64,000 nucleotides of DNA from Candidatus Heritagella gallinarum. Lineage in GTDB: Bacteria > Bacillota > Clostridia > Oscillospirales > Acutalibacteraceae. A program made the translations under genes and the position numbers. This document shows positions 1 through 10,186 of the stretch, one piece after another; the first letter of the stretch is position 1; each line of letters begins with the position of its first letter. The stretch covers positions 1 through 64,000 of the forward strand of contig CAJFNK010000001.1 of NCBI GenBank assembly GCA_904394685.1. The letters run 5' to 3'. A model generated the notes under the pieces. The model saw only the letters and a program-made list of their open reading frames with translations, made no database searches and was not told the origin of the DNA.

Positions 1-1081
<1,081 letters not shown>

Positions 1082-1158
1082 TTAGGAATAAATTAGTGCA
1101 CCGATCCAAAAAAAGACTGGCAGGTCCGCCCCGTCGAAAAGGCGTGGCAAACCACTAC

Positions 1159-1185
1159 AACCGGTTTTGATTCACAAAACAGGTT
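1159..1185 (-). promoter_or_regulatory. Imperfect inverted repeat upstream of nifJ
   Basis: Arms AACCGGTTTTG and CAAAACAGGTT pair with one mismatch around a 5-base centre. It lies about 95 bases upstream of the nifJ start, so it could be an operator or a leader hairpin. It resembles a Rex site only partially (TTTTGTGAATCAAAA), so no regulator is assigned. Confidence 0.4.
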
Positions 1186-1430
1186 GCGTCATCTAAATTC
1201 TATCATTTTTTGCTCTTTCTGTAAAGCAAAATCCGGATTTTCTCGAATTTTCTCCTCTGGTTTCCTTTTGATGATGAAAAGCGCAGGCAAAATCGGGGGG
1301 CAGAAGAAAAAACAGCGGTATTCCGGCAAAAACCGTGAATATAGGGCAGAAAGGGCGCTGCATATTTTACCATCGCTCTCCAGCGCCGCCGCACGCCGCC
1401 GCAGCCGTTCCCAGCGGGTTTTCCTGTGCG

Positions 1431-1460
1431 TTGACAGATGGGCGCCGGGTAGGGTACAAT
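1431..1460 (+). promoter_or_regulatory. SigA-type promoter of the CNNM/CorC gene
   Basis: TTGACA at 1431-1436 and TACAAT at 1455-1460 are separated by 18 bases. Transcription would start near 1467, about 35 bases ahead of the ATG at 1502. Confidence 0.8.
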
Positions 1461-1501
1461 AAAAACAAACTGATTTGTAAACGAAAGGGGAAAAAGAATT
1501 T

Positions 1502-2920
1502 ATGCCTCCCGAACCTGAAGGCAACTGTATGCTGTGGCTTTTAAGCCCGGCCACCCAACCGGCGGTTTCTGCCGACCTGCAAAGCGCATTGACGTCCATT
1601 TTCCTGCTGCTGGTGCTGATTTTGGTAAACGGCTTTTTCGCCGCTTCCGAAATCGCTGTCATTACATTAAATGACAGTAAAATCAAAAAGCTGGCCGACG
1701 AGGGGAACAAAAAAGCCAAAAAGCTGGTAAAACTCACCGAGAATTCCAGCCGCTTCCTGTCGACCATCCAGATCGGCGTCACGCTGTCCGGATTTTTGAC
1801 TTCGGCATCTGCTTCCCAGAGCTTTGCCGGGATGCTGGCAGATCAGCTCACGTTCCTGCCGTTTTCTCATTCGGCTATCGTCGGGGTTTCCACCGTCCTG
1901 ATCACCATTGTGCTTTCTTATTTTTCACTGGTGCTGGGCGAGCTGGTTCCCAAAAAGATCGCCATGCAGAAGGCAGAGCAGCTCTCGTTCCGTTTTGTGG
2001 GAATCCTTTCGGCTACGGCCAAGATTTTCAGCCCGTTCATCAGCTTCCTGAGCGTGTCCACCAATTTGGTGCTGCGTCTGCTGGGGATTGACCCCAACCA
2101 TTCGGAAGAAACCGTTACAGAGGAAGAAATCCTGATGATGGTGGATGTGGGCGAAGAAAAAGGCGTGATCGATGAAGGCGCACGGGAGATGATCTCCAAT
2201 ATCTTTGAGTTTGACGACCGTGCAGTGAGTGAGATCATGACGCATCGTACCGAAGTGGTGGCGGTAGAGGATACCATGACGATCGAGGAAGCAGTCCACT
2301 TGGCGGTAGAGGAAGGGTATTCCCGTATGCCGGTCTATCATGAACAGCTGGACACGATTCTTGGAATTTTCTATGTAAAAGATGTGCTCAAATATGTCAC
2401 AGGTACAGTTCCGCCCGACGCCAAAATGACGGATTATATGCGTCCGGCCTATTTTGTGCCCGAAAGCAAGAACTGTAGTGAGCTGTTGGAGGAGATGACC
2501 GCCCGGCATATCCAGATCGCTATCGTGGTGGATGAATATGGTGGGACCGAGGGCATCGTCACCATGGAGGATCTGCTGGAATCCATCGTGGGCAATATTC
2601 AGGATGAATACGATGACGAGGAAGAAGAAATCCACCGGGTGAGCGATAACGCTTTCACAGTAGACGGTGCAACCTCAATCGATGAAATCTCCGACCTTTT
2701 GCAGGTGCATCTGCCAGAGGGGGACTATGATACAATTGCCGGCTTGGTGGTAGAACTGCTGGGCAGGATTCCCAAAGAGGGAGAGCGTCCTTCTGTTACG
2801 CTGAAAAGCCTCACCTTTACCGTAGAAAAGGTAGAAGAGCGTAGGGTCAGCAAAATCCTGATTGTAAAAGATGTTTCCTACCAGGAGGACAAAGAGAAGG
2901 AGGAAGACGAGGAAGAATAA
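1502..2920 (+). CDS. CNNM/CorC-type hemolysin-family transporter (DUF21-CBS-CorC)
   Basis: An integral membrane protein of 472 residues with the usual architecture: an N-terminal DUF21/CNNM membrane domain (about 22-205, beginning ILVNGFFAASEIAVITL), two CBS domains (about 220-345, including the MTHRTEV motif and VVDEYGGTEGIVTMEDLLE), and a C-terminal CorC/HlyC domain (about 365-450). The tail is very acidic. Family members are implicated in Mg2+ or other divalent cation efflux; the name hemolysin is historical. It is monocistronic between a consensus promoter and a strong terminator. The start at 1502 follows a purine-rich GAAAGGGGAAAA; ATG 1529 is a possible alternative. Confidence 0.92.
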   Translation: MPPEPEGNCMLWLLSPATQPAVSADLQSALTSIFLLLVLILVNGFFAASEIAVITLNDSKIKKLADEGNKKAKKLVKLTENSSRFLSTIQIGVTLSGFLTSASASQSFAGMLADQLTFLPFSHSAIVGVSTVLITIVLSYFSLVLGELVPKKIAMQKAEQLSFRFVGILSATAKIFSPFISFLSVSTNLVLRLLGIDPNHSEETVTEEEILMMVDVGEEKGVIDEGAREMISNIFEFDDRAVSEIMTHRTEVVAVEDTMTIEEAVHLAVEEGYSRMPVYHEQLDTILGIFYVKDVLKYVTGTVPPDAKMTDYMRPAYFVPESKNCSELLEEMTARHIQIAIVVDEYGGTEGIVTMEDLLESIVGNIQDEYDDEEEEIHRVSDNAFTVDGATSIDEISDLLQVHLPEGDYDTIAGLVVELLGRIPKEGERPSVTLKSLTFTVEKVEERRVSKILIVKDVSYQEDKEKEEDEEE

Positions 2921-2930
2921 CCCTTTTTAT

Positions 2931-2977
2931 AAAGAAAATCCGCACTGCCATCTGTTTGGCGGTGCGGATTTTCTTTG
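2931..2977. terminator. Bidirectional rho-independent terminator
   Basis: Arms at 2931-2949 and 2958-2976 are complementary over 19 bases with one G:U pair and an 8-base loop. A-rich and T-rich ends (AAAGAAAA / TTTTCTTT) let it serve both the CNNM/CorC gene and the convergent lipoprotein gene. Confidence 0.9.
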
Positions 2978-2997
2978 TTATCACGCTTCTTGCTTCT

Positions 2998-3477
2998 TTA
3001 TTTTGATTCTATATAGCGCAGGTTGATACTTTCATCTTCAACACCGCTGCCAATCTGGACGTTGATCTTCTGGTCTTCGATTGGAGAGAAGTCTATGAGT
3101 TCCATATCATAGAGGACTTCAAACGAGGTATCGGAGATGGGTTTGACACGCTCAATTTCAGGGGGATCGTGGATCTCCTCTTTTTGCAAAACTCCTTCCG
3201 TTTTGCTGTAAGTATAAATCTCGGTACCCTCACCAGTGCCCAATGCAAAAGAAACCGTTCCGCTTTTGTCGTAGACATTTTCGGGGGTATCACAGGTGAA
3301 TGTAACTTTCCAGTATTTTTCGGTGTTTTCTTTGGAATAGAGGAAGTCTGTTTCGGCTTCCCAGTGGGTTCCTTTTGCCTCCCAGTGGGTAACGTCGTTG
3401 GGAATATCCGGAGTTTGCTGGCATCCAACGAGGAACAGGCAGACGGCTGATGCAAGCAGGCAGGTAAGCTTTTTCAT
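2998..3477 (-). CDS. Small predicted lipoprotein of unknown function
   Basis: The product is 159 residues with a type II signal peptide (MKKLTCLLASAVCLFLVGC, lipid-modified Cys19), so it should be anchored on the outer face of the membrane. The mature part is acidic and probably beta-rich, and starts with a short internal repeat (THWEAKG/THWEAET). No family is recognised. The ATG at 3477 is chosen because AAGGAGG lies just upstream and the signal peptide begins there; the open frame extends further upstream without support. It converges on the CNNM/CorC gene and shares its terminator. Confidence 0.75.
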   Translation of the reverse strand: MKKLTCLLASAVCLFLVGCQQTPDIPNDVTHWEAKGTHWEAETDFLYSKENTEKYWKVTFTCDTPENVYDKSGTVSFALGTGEGTEIYTYSKTEGVLQKEEIHDPPEIERVKPISDTSFEVLYDMELIDFSPIEDQKINVQIGSGVEDESINLRYIESK

Positions 3478-3920
3478 AACAAAGTATGCCTCCTTCTCAG
3501 GATAATAGTTGTTTTTAGAATAGATGTAAAGGAAAAGTAGAAAGTCCAAAGTTATTTTCTTAAAACAAAATTACATTTTCATTATAACATAATACCCACT
3601 ATTTATCAATAAGTGATCCTATTACAAAAATGATAATATTGTTGGTGTGAGTCTTTAAAGGGATAAACAAGTAAAAGAAGTATATGGCTTTTATTTGCGA
3701 TGATAAGAGATTTAGTTAATAATACAAGTTAAATAAATTGCAGCCTTTAAAATTAATAGTGCAAAAAATAAAAAATCAAAACAAAAATAGAGAATATAGA
3801 ATGATAGTAAACAAAAAATAAAAAACATTCAAAACTTATTTAAAAGGTATTGACATACTCGAAGAAATAAATTAATATATTTAATAAAGATAGTAAATAA
3901 ATGAAAAGGAGGGTACATGA
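3478..3920. other. Very AT-rich intergenic region upstream of the glycoside operon
   Basis: A gap of about 440 bases, far more AT-rich than the surrounding genes. It contains the lipoprotein leader at its left end and a near-consensus rightward promoter at 3850-3878. Poly-A/T runs in 3700-3840 suggest bent DNA or an UP element. I see no open frame with a ribosome site. Confidence 0.7.
3850..3878 (+). promoter_or_regulatory. Promoter of the kinase-GH4-ABC-methyltransferase operon
   Basis: TTGACA (3850-3855) and TAATAT (3873-3878) are spaced by exactly 17 bases, embedded in AT-rich DNA. It is the only strong promoter seen ahead of the seven-gene operon ending at 12769. Confidence 0.85.
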
Positions 3921-4979
3921 GTGGACAAAAACAGGCTGCAAAAGCTGATGCACTCCTCTGTTGATACCATCGTGACCGCCGGGTTTGATGGATATGTAGA
4001 CAGTATCCTTCGGGTGCGATGCCCCGGCGATGGTTTTTTTTCCACCCTCAGGGAGTTCGGCGAATATATCGCCGGAAAATCTCAGAAAAGCTGTTCTCTG
4101 GAACTGCACAGGGAAGCCCAAAAAATCGGAGGCAATATGCCGATTTTTTCACATGCACTTTCCCGGTTGGGCGTAACTGTCAATTGCGTGGGAGCAATGG
4201 GGTATCCCGAAGTGGTTCCCCTGTTCAAAGGGTTAGGAGAAAGCTGTCGGCTGTTTTCAGTTTCCAATCCCGGACACTGTCAGGCGCTGGAGTTTGATGA
4301 TGGCAAATTGATGCTGGCAGATAACGAGGATATTGAGCAGCTGGATTATGGCACCATGATTCACCGATGCGACAGGGAGCAGCTGGTTTCTCTGTTTGAA
4401 AAAAGCCAGATGATCGTTTTGCTCAATTGGAGCGAGATGAAGGGCAGCCTTTCCCTTTGGAGAGGATTGCAAAAGGAAATTTTCCCCCAGCTTACACCGC
4501 AAAAACGCAGCGCTTTTATCGACCTTTCCGATTGTTCCACCCGTTCCTCTCAGGAAATCCTCGAAGCGGTGGAACTGATCCGTTCTTTTGGCAGCTGCTT
4601 TGATCTTTCGGTGAGCTTTAACCGCAACGAAGCGGAGCGGGTGGCCGAAGTAGGTGAGCTGGTATATGATACGGTTGATGATCTGGCCATGCAGCTATAT
4701 GAGCTGCTGGGATGTAACCGGCTAATCATCCATCTGGTAGACGGCAGCTATTGCGTACATCAGGGTCATGTCCATGTACAGAGTAACCGCCACATCGAGC
4801 ATCCCGTGCTTTCAACCGGTGGAGGAGATAATTTTAACGCCGGTTTCGTATATGGGCTGCTGAGAGGTCTGGATTGTGATGAATGTATTGCTTTTGCACA
4901 TGGGGTTTCCGGATATTATGTTTCCCATGGGCATAGCCCCTATCCCGAAGAACTGCTGTCATGGATGACAGACGGCTAA
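3921..4979 (+). CDS. PfkB-family carbohydrate kinase
   Basis: A sugar or nucleoside kinase of 352 residues. The C-terminal PfkB signature is present as STGGGDNFNAGF, with Asp303 as the predicted catalytic base and the GGGD anion hole. The N-terminal GFDGYVDSI and the QKIGGNMPIFSHAL segment match the substrate-binding part. The GTG start at 3921 is preceded by GGAGGG at 8 bases; the overlapping ATG at 3917 runs into a stop. First gene of the operon, followed by a GH4 glycosidase, so it probably phosphorylates the sugar or aglycone freed in the cytosol. The actual substrate cannot be read from the sequence. Confidence 0.85.
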   Translation: MDKNRLQKLMHSSVDTIVTAGFDGYVDSILRVRCPGDGFFSTLREFGEYIAGKSQKSCSLELHREAQKIGGNMPIFSHALSRLGVTVNCVGAMGYPEVVPLFKGLGESCRLFSVSNPGHCQALEFDDGKLMLADNEDIEQLDYGTMIHRCDREQLVSLFEKSQMIVLLNWSEMKGSLSLWRGLQKEIFPQLTPQKRSAFIDLSDCSTRSSQEILEAVELIRSFGSCFDLSVSFNRNEAERVAEVGELVYDTVDDLAMQLYELLGCNRLIIHLVDGSYCVHQGHVHVQSNRHIEHPVLSTGGGDNFNAGFVYGLLRGLDCDECIAFAHGVSGYYVSHGHSPYPEELLSWMTDG

Positions 4980-5038
4980 TAAAACAGGTACTGATCGACA
5001 AGGATTTATAGATGAACTTTAGAAAGGAAGGACATACG

Positions 5039-6418
5039 ATGAAGTATTCCAAACTCAAAATTGCCATTATCGGCGCCGGCAGCGTAAACTTCTGCCCGCC
5101 CACTCTCTCCGATATCCTGCTGAGCGATATGCTCAATTCCCTTCCGCTGGAAGTTTGCCTGATGGATATCGATGAAAAGGCGCTGCGTGTCAGCTCCAAA
5201 TACGCTGGGGAAGCCCTCAAGGTTTCCGGCCGTGACGTGAAGATCTGGTCTACTCTGGAGCTGGACGATGCGGTTCGTGATGCAGATTTTGTCATCACCG
5301 CCATCGAGGTGGAGCGTGAGAACTACTGGTCGATGGACTTCCATATTCCGAGAAGATACGGCTTCCGTCAGGTATATGGCGAAAACGGCGGCCCTGGCGG
5401 TATGTTCCACACCCTGCGCAATCTGCCTCCCATGCTGCACATCGCTCATCGGATGGAAGAACTTTGCCCCAATGCCTGGCTGATTAACTACACCAACCCC
5501 GAAGCCAAGCTGGTGGAGGCTATCAATCGCCTGACCAAGATCCATGCAGTTGGCGTTTGCCATGGCTATGAGATGGGCATGTACCAGATGGCGCATATCC
5601 TGGGCATGAAGCGGGAAGAGATCGATGCAGTTGGTTATGGTCTGAACCATTTTGGCTGGTTCACTTCTGTTACCGAAAAGGCCACCGGAAAAGACCTGTA
5701 TCCGCTGCTTCGTGAAAAAGAAGCCGAATGTCACTGGCTGGCAGACTGGGACGGAATCGGCCTTTCCCGTATGATGTTCCGCACCTATGGCCTGTATCCG
5801 TACCCGGGAACCAACCACATCGGCGAATATATCGCATGGAGCGACGAGTTCCTGGCCAGCACCAAGATCCAGTATTTCTTCGATCCGGTTCGGGAGCATC
5901 CGTGGGAGACCAAAAAGACGCCCCGCTTTGTCTATGATTTCAGCTCCAACCCCACCGGTATCGATATCCACGATAAAAACCTTTCTAAGGACGATGAATA
6001 CGAGAAAATCTTCTCGCTCAAGGAGCCCAAGCTCACCCGTTCGGCTGAATATGGTATCCCGATCATCGAGGCAATCGTGTTCGACCTCAAGCGCTATATC
6101 CCCTCTTTGAATATGCCCAATAAGGGAACCATGCCGGGAATCATGGAGGACATGTGCGTAGAAGGTCCCTGTGTGATCGACGCCGAGGGCGTACATCCCC
6201 AGCCGGTAGAGGCACTGCCCACAGCAATTTCGGCCATGATCAATACCCAGGGAGCTATCCACCGCCTGGTGATTGAGGCTTATGCCGAGAAATCTAAGAA
6301 CAAGCTGCTGCAGGCAATGCTGCTGGATCCCACCATTTCCAACTATAACAATGCAGTTGCCCTGATTGATGAAATGTGCGAAAGACAGAAGGAGATCCTT
6401 CCTCCGATGGAGTGGTAA
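5039..6418 (+). CDS. GH4-family NAD+/Mn2+-dependent glycosidase
   Basis: A cytosolic glycosidase of 459 residues that would cleave a glycosidic bond by the redox/elimination mechanism unique to GH4. Visible features are the Rossmann motif IGAGS (11-15), ENGGPGGMFHTLRNLP (115-130), INYTNPEA (149-156), and the metal ligands Cys174 (CHG motif) and His204 (GLNHFGW). CHS is usual in alpha-glucosidases/galactosidases; CHG variants are, from memory, seen in the uronidase (LplD-like) clade, so an alpha-galacturonide or similar substrate is possible. The ATG at 5039 has GAAAGGAAGG upstream. It sits between a kinase and an LplA-type importer, as in uptake-hydrolysis operons. Confidence 0.88.
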   Translation: MKYSKLKIAIIGAGSVNFCPPTLSDILLSDMLNSLPLEVCLMDIDEKALRVSSKYAGEALKVSGRDVKIWSTLELDDAVRDADFVITAIEVERENYWSMDFHIPRRYGFRQVYGENGGPGGMFHTLRNLPPMLHIAHRMEELCPNAWLINYTNPEAKLVEAINRLTKIHAVGVCHGYEMGMYQMAHILGMKREEIDAVGYGLNHFGWFTSVTEKATGKDLYPLLREKEAECHWLADWDGIGLSRMMFRTYGLYPYPGTNHIGEYIAWSDEFLASTKIQYFFDPVREHPWETKKTPRFVYDFSSNPTGIDIHDKNLSKDDEYEKIFSLKEPKLTRSAEYGIPIIEAIVFDLKRYIPSLNMPNKGTMPGIMEDMCVEGPCVIDAEGVHPQPVEALPTAISAMINTQGAIHRLVIEAYAEKSKNKLLQAMLLDPTISNYNNAVALIDEMCERQKEILPPMEW

Positions 6419-6453
6419 ATAAATTAATTAATTTTTGAAAGGATGAAACCGCT

Positions 6454-8202
6454 ATGAAAAAGTTTTTAGCACTTCTTTTGGCATGCGGCATGATTCTCTC
6501 TTTCGCTGCGTGCGGACAATCCGGCGAGACCAGCTCTGACGACACCGATACTTCCAGTAAAAGCGATTACAATGGCCCTATGTCGCTGGAAGAAGTCAAA
6601 TCCCCCACCAAAGATCCCTATGAAAAATATGACCCTGCTATCACGGTAAGCGTGGTACATACTGCAAACGACGGTGCTTTCTGGTTCCCAGAGGGCGACT
6701 CGATTGAGCAGAACGTTTATACCCGCAGATATGAGGAAGAACTGGGCATCAAGTATGAGTTCAAATGGACCTGCCCCGGCTCTCAGAGCCCAGAAAAGGT
6801 CAACACGATGCTGACTAGCGGCGATCTGCCTGACTTTATGTCGGTTGACCGCACCACCTTTGAAAAAATGTATAAGGCCGGTATGCTGCAGGACATCACA
6901 GTTCCGCTGATCGAATATGCCAGTGAATATACCCGCCAGTATCTGACCGGCGACTATAAATACCTGCTGGATGCCGCTACCAAAGACGGCAAATATTATG
7001 GCATCACCAACGGTTTTGGCTATCAGGACGGCGGCGATATGATCTGGATTCGCAAGGACTGGATGGATAAGCTGAATCTGGAGAAGCCGGAAACAATGGA
7101 AGATCTAGAGGCTATCATGGAAGCCTTTAAGACTCAGGACCCCGATGGCAACGGTGCAGACGACACCTATGCTGTGGCGCTGAACGCTGCTACCCAGGCT
7201 GCTCATGAGTGGACTTTGAACAACTCGTTCTTTAATATGTTTAACTCCTATCCGAATACCTGGTATCAGAACAGCAAGGGTGAGATCGAAGATGGTATGT
7301 TTGGCGAGGAAAGCCGTGAACGCACCCGTGCCGCTCTGGAAAAGGCCGCTGAATACTATCAGAAGGGCTATTTCAACCAGGACTTTGCCACCATGGACTT
7401 TGATATGCGTAACCAGGACATCTATAACGGCAAATGCGGCATTGTGTTTGCGGATGTTTGGGGTGCATACTGGCCTTTGATCCTCCATCTGGACATTGAC
7501 CCCAATGCAGACTGGATTCCCGTACCGGTTGTTAGCGGTGAATATGGTGAAGCCAAGATTGCCCGTGATGCTGCACAGGTACAGAATATTCTGGTTGCCA
7601 CCAAGGATTGCAAGCATCCCGAAGCATTGGTCAAGATGACCAACCTCTATCACGACCTGAACAACAACCCCGAAACCATGGAATTTGAGGAGTACAATAC
7701 CAATTCCGCCGACAGTAACCAGATTTTCCTGGCTTACCCGCTGCCTATCTATAACCCCACCTTTAACTACGAGGGCTATCTCGCAATCAGCGCTGCACAG
7801 GAAGACGGCAAGACCGATGGCCTGTGCGAAGCCTACAAGCAGTTCTACGATCAGGCAATGGACTATGAGAAGAACGGAAACAGCAGCGGATGGTGTGCCT
7901 ATCGTTCCTATCTGGCGGGCGACACCTCTCTGGCAGTCGTTGACAATTATGTGCAGAACAAGCGGATTGTATTCAATGAGTATACCGCTGAAGACACTGA
8001 TTTCATGATTGAAAATGAGCCGACTGTGAAAAAGATGTATGACGAGATGGCAATCAATGTGATTACCGGCAAGGCAGATATTTCTGCATATGACGATTTC
8101 CTGAAGTCTTGGGATGAAATTTATGGCAACACCGCTACCGAAGAAGTGAACAAGTGGTTCCAGGATAACGGCGGTGTCAGCATCCAGAGCTCGCTGGGAT
8201 AA
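6454..8202 (+). CDS. Extracellular solute-binding lipoprotein of a sugar ABC importer (LplA/LipO-like)
   Basis: A lipoprotein of 582 residues with signal peptide and lipobox SFAAC (Cys20). The length and domain pattern fit the large LplA/YtcQ group of family 1 solute-binding proteins, which capture oligosaccharides or glycosides outside the cell. It has a low-complexity linker (about 21-42) after the lipid anchor. It is followed by a stem-loop and two permeases. As usual for this class, no ATPase is encoded in the operon, so a shared MsmX-like ATPase elsewhere is expected. Confidence 0.9.
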   Translation: MKKFLALLLACGMILSFAACGQSGETSSDDTDTSSKSDYNGPMSLEEVKSPTKDPYEKYDPAITVSVVHTANDGAFWFPEGDSIEQNVYTRRYEEELGIKYEFKWTCPGSQSPEKVNTMLTSGDLPDFMSVDRTTFEKMYKAGMLQDITVPLIEYASEYTRQYLTGDYKYLLDAATKDGKYYGITNGFGYQDGGDMIWIRKDWMDKLNLEKPETMEDLEAIMEAFKTQDPDGNGADDTYAVALNAATQAAHEWTLNNSFFNMFNSYPNTWYQNSKGEIEDGMFGEESRERTRAALEKAAEYYQKGYFNQDFATMDFDMRNQDIYNGKCGIVFADVWGAYWPLILHLDIDPNADWIPVPVVSGEYGEAKIARDAAQVQNILVATKDCKHPEALVKMTNLYHDLNNNPETMEFEEYNTNSADSNQIFLAYPLPIYNPTFNYEGYLAISAAQEDGKTDGLCEAYKQFYDQAMDYEKNGNSSGWCAYRSYLAGDTSLAVVDNYVQNKRIVFNEYTAEDTDFMIENEPTVKKMYDEMAINVITGKADISAYDDFLKSWDEIYGNTATEEVNKWFQDNGGVSIQSSLG

Positions 8203-8224
8203 TTGATTTAGTCAGGTAACAGCT

Positions 8225-8266
8225 GGTGCGGAGTTGGGAGGAAGCATTTCATTTCAGCTCCGCACC
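8225..8266 (+). promoter_or_regulatory. Intra-operon stem-loop between binding protein and permease
   Basis: Arms 8225-8236 and 8255-8266 pair over 12 bases (one G:U) around an 18-base loop. No T-tract follows, so it is more likely an mRNA-stabilising or partial-attenuation hairpin. Such hairpins keep binding-protein mRNA in excess over permease mRNA. Confidence 0.75.
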
Positions 8267-8290
8267 TGAATCTTAAAGGCGGTGAATGTA

Positions 8291-9196
8291 ATGAAAAAGG
8301 GATTATCTGCTTCATTTAAAAGGCAGATACCACTTTATCTGATGATGCTTCCTCCCTTTCTCCTCGTTCTGATATATTCCTATGGCCCAATGTTCGGTCT
8401 GGTCATGGCGTTTCAGGATTTTGAGCCCACGCTGGGTTTCTTTGGATCAGAATGGGTAGGGCTGGATAATTTTGAAAGATTAATGCAAATCCCCGATATC
8501 TGGGGCGTGGTACGCAACACCTTCTTTATTGCGACCATGAAAATCCTGATGGGGATGATTTGCGCTATTATCGTGGCGATCCTGCTCAATGAACTGGGCA
8601 ATAAGGTCTATAAACGCACAGTACAGACCATCATTTATGCCCCGTATTTCCTTTCCTGGGTAATTTTGGGCGGAATTTTCCGTGAATTTTTGGCTCGTGA
8701 CGGCCTGTTCAACCTGATTCTTTCTCAAGTAGGGATTCCTTCGGTCAACTATCTGGGAGAAGCTGCTGCATTCCCCTGGGTGATTATTATCACAGACCTC
8801 TGGCAGAACACTGGATTTAACGCCATTGTCTATCTGGCAGCGATTACCAATATCAATCCCACCCTCTATGAAGCGGCGGCGATTGACGGTGCCGGCCGGT
8901 TCAATCAGGTGATGAAGATCACCATCCCCGGCATCATGCCCTATATCATCCTGATGCTCATCCTCAACATGGGCTATGTCCTCAACGCTGGACTCGACCA
9001 GATCCTGATGCTGTATTCTCCAAGTGTATACAGTACCGGCGACGTAATCGATACCTGGGTGTATCGTGCAGGTCTAAAAGATAACCAGTATTCATTGGCG
9101 GCGGCGGTTGGCCTGCTGCGTTCGCTGGTGAGCTTCGTACTGGTATCCGCATCGTATCTGATTGCCAAAAAGAAGTTTGGCTATAACGTATTTTAA
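8291..9196 (+). CDS. ABC sugar transporter permease (LplB-like)
   Basis: An inner-membrane permease of 301 residues with about six transmembrane segments. The binding-protein-dependent transport (EAA) motif is visible as EAAAIDGAGRFNQVMKITIPGI in the cytoplasmic loop. The ATG at 8291 fits AAGGCGGTG about 6 bases upstream; a GTG at 8282 is possible. It pairs with the permease at 9213 and the lipoprotein at 6454 to form the importer. Confidence 0.92.
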   Translation: MKKGLSASFKRQIPLYLMMLPPFLLVLIYSYGPMFGLVMAFQDFEPTLGFFGSEWVGLDNFERLMQIPDIWGVVRNTFFIATMKILMGMICAIIVAILLNELGNKVYKRTVQTIIYAPYFLSWVILGGIFREFLARDGLFNLILSQVGIPSVNYLGEAAAFPWVIIITDLWQNTGFNAIVYLAAITNINPTLYEAAAIDGAGRFNQVMKITIPGIMPYIILMLILNMGYVLNAGLDQILMLYSPSVYSTGDVIDTWVYRAGLKDNQYSLAAAVGLLRSLVSFVLVSASYLIAKKKFGYNVF

Positions 9197-9212
9197 GGGA
9201 GGGAGAAAAAGA

Positions 9213-10094
9213 ATGGTAACAAAAACACCAGCCCGCAGGGCCTTTAATGTGGTGAACATCCTGTTCTTTGTTCTCTGCTCCGCCGTCTGTCTGGTTCCGA
9301 TTATCTATATCCTGTCCATGTCGCTCAGCTCCAGTACAGCTGTGAGCGCAGGCAAGGTAACACTGTTTCCGGTGGAGTTCACACTGAAATCATATGAATA
9401 TGTTTTGCAGAAAAAAGAATTCTGGAGCGCTTTTATAATTTCTATTGAGCGTGTGCTGCTCGGCGTAGGAATCAATATGCTAATGGTAATTTTGGCAGCG
9501 TTTCCTCTTTCCAAGCAGAAAAAGGATTTTTCCAGCCGCACCTTTTTTGTCTGGTTCTTTATGATAACCATGTTGTTTAGCGGCGGCATGATCCCCACTT
9601 TTATGATCGTCAAATATACATGGCTGCTCAATTCGATCTGGTCCCTAATTCTTCCCGGAGCAGTTCCTGTGTTCAATATGGTGCTGTTGATGAACTTTTT
9701 CAAGGCAGTGCCCAGAGAGCTGGAAGAAAGCGCCTTTATTGATGGTGCCGGATATTTCCGCATCCTGTTTAAGATCTACATTCCGATTTCGCTTCCTGCC
9801 ATCGCCACTTTGGTGGTGTTTACCATGGTGTCCCATTGGAACTCCTGGTTTGATGGCATGATCTATATGAGCGACGCCAGAAACTATCCTCTGCAAACCT
9901 ATTTGCAGTCAATCCTGGTATCGACTAATACCAAGCTTATGACGAAGGCGCAGGCCGAGCTGCTGCGGTTGATCTCAGACCGCACCCTGAAAGCAGCACA
10001 GGTGTTTATCGCCATGATCCCGATTCTGCTGGTATATCCGTTCCTGCAAAAATATTTTGTGGCAGGCATGACATTGGGGAGTGTCAAAGAATAA
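9213..10094 (+). CDS. ABC sugar transporter permease (LplC/YtcP-like)
   Basis: Second permease subunit, 293 residues, with multiple hydrophobic segments and the EAA loop ESAFIDGAGYFRILFKIYIP. The ATG at 9213 follows GGGAGG; the open frame extends upstream into the previous gene without support. The stop codon lies inside an 18-base tandem duplication (10077-10112). Confidence 0.92.
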   Translation: MVTKTPARRAFNVVNILFFVLCSAVCLVPIIYILSMSLSSSTAVSAGKVTLFPVEFTLKSYEYVLQKKEFWSAFIISIERVLLGVGINMLMVILAAFPLSKQKKDFSSRTFFVWFFMITMLFSGGMIPTFMIVKYTWLLNSIWSLILPGAVPVFNMVLLMNFFKAVPRELEESAFIDGAGYFRILFKIYIPISLPAIATLVVFTMVSHWNSWFDGMIYMSDARNYPLQTYLQSILVSTNTKLMTKAQAELLRLISDRTLKAAQVFIAMIPILLVYPFLQKYFVAGMTLGSVKE

Positions 10095-10112
10095 GGGAGT
10101 GTCAAAGAAAAA
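10077..10112 (+). repeat. 18-base tandem duplication across a stop codon
   Basis: The unit GGGAGTGTCAAAGAATAA at 10077-10094, which ends with the permease stop, is repeated at 10095-10112 with two changes at its end. The second copy is non-coding. It looks like a recent slippage duplication. Confidence 0.85.
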
Positions 10113-10186
10113 ATAGTCCGCTGTGTTTGGCGGCCGGAAGAACTGTATGAAACCGGAGGAGCTGTATTAAGAAAGAGAGGGATTGT

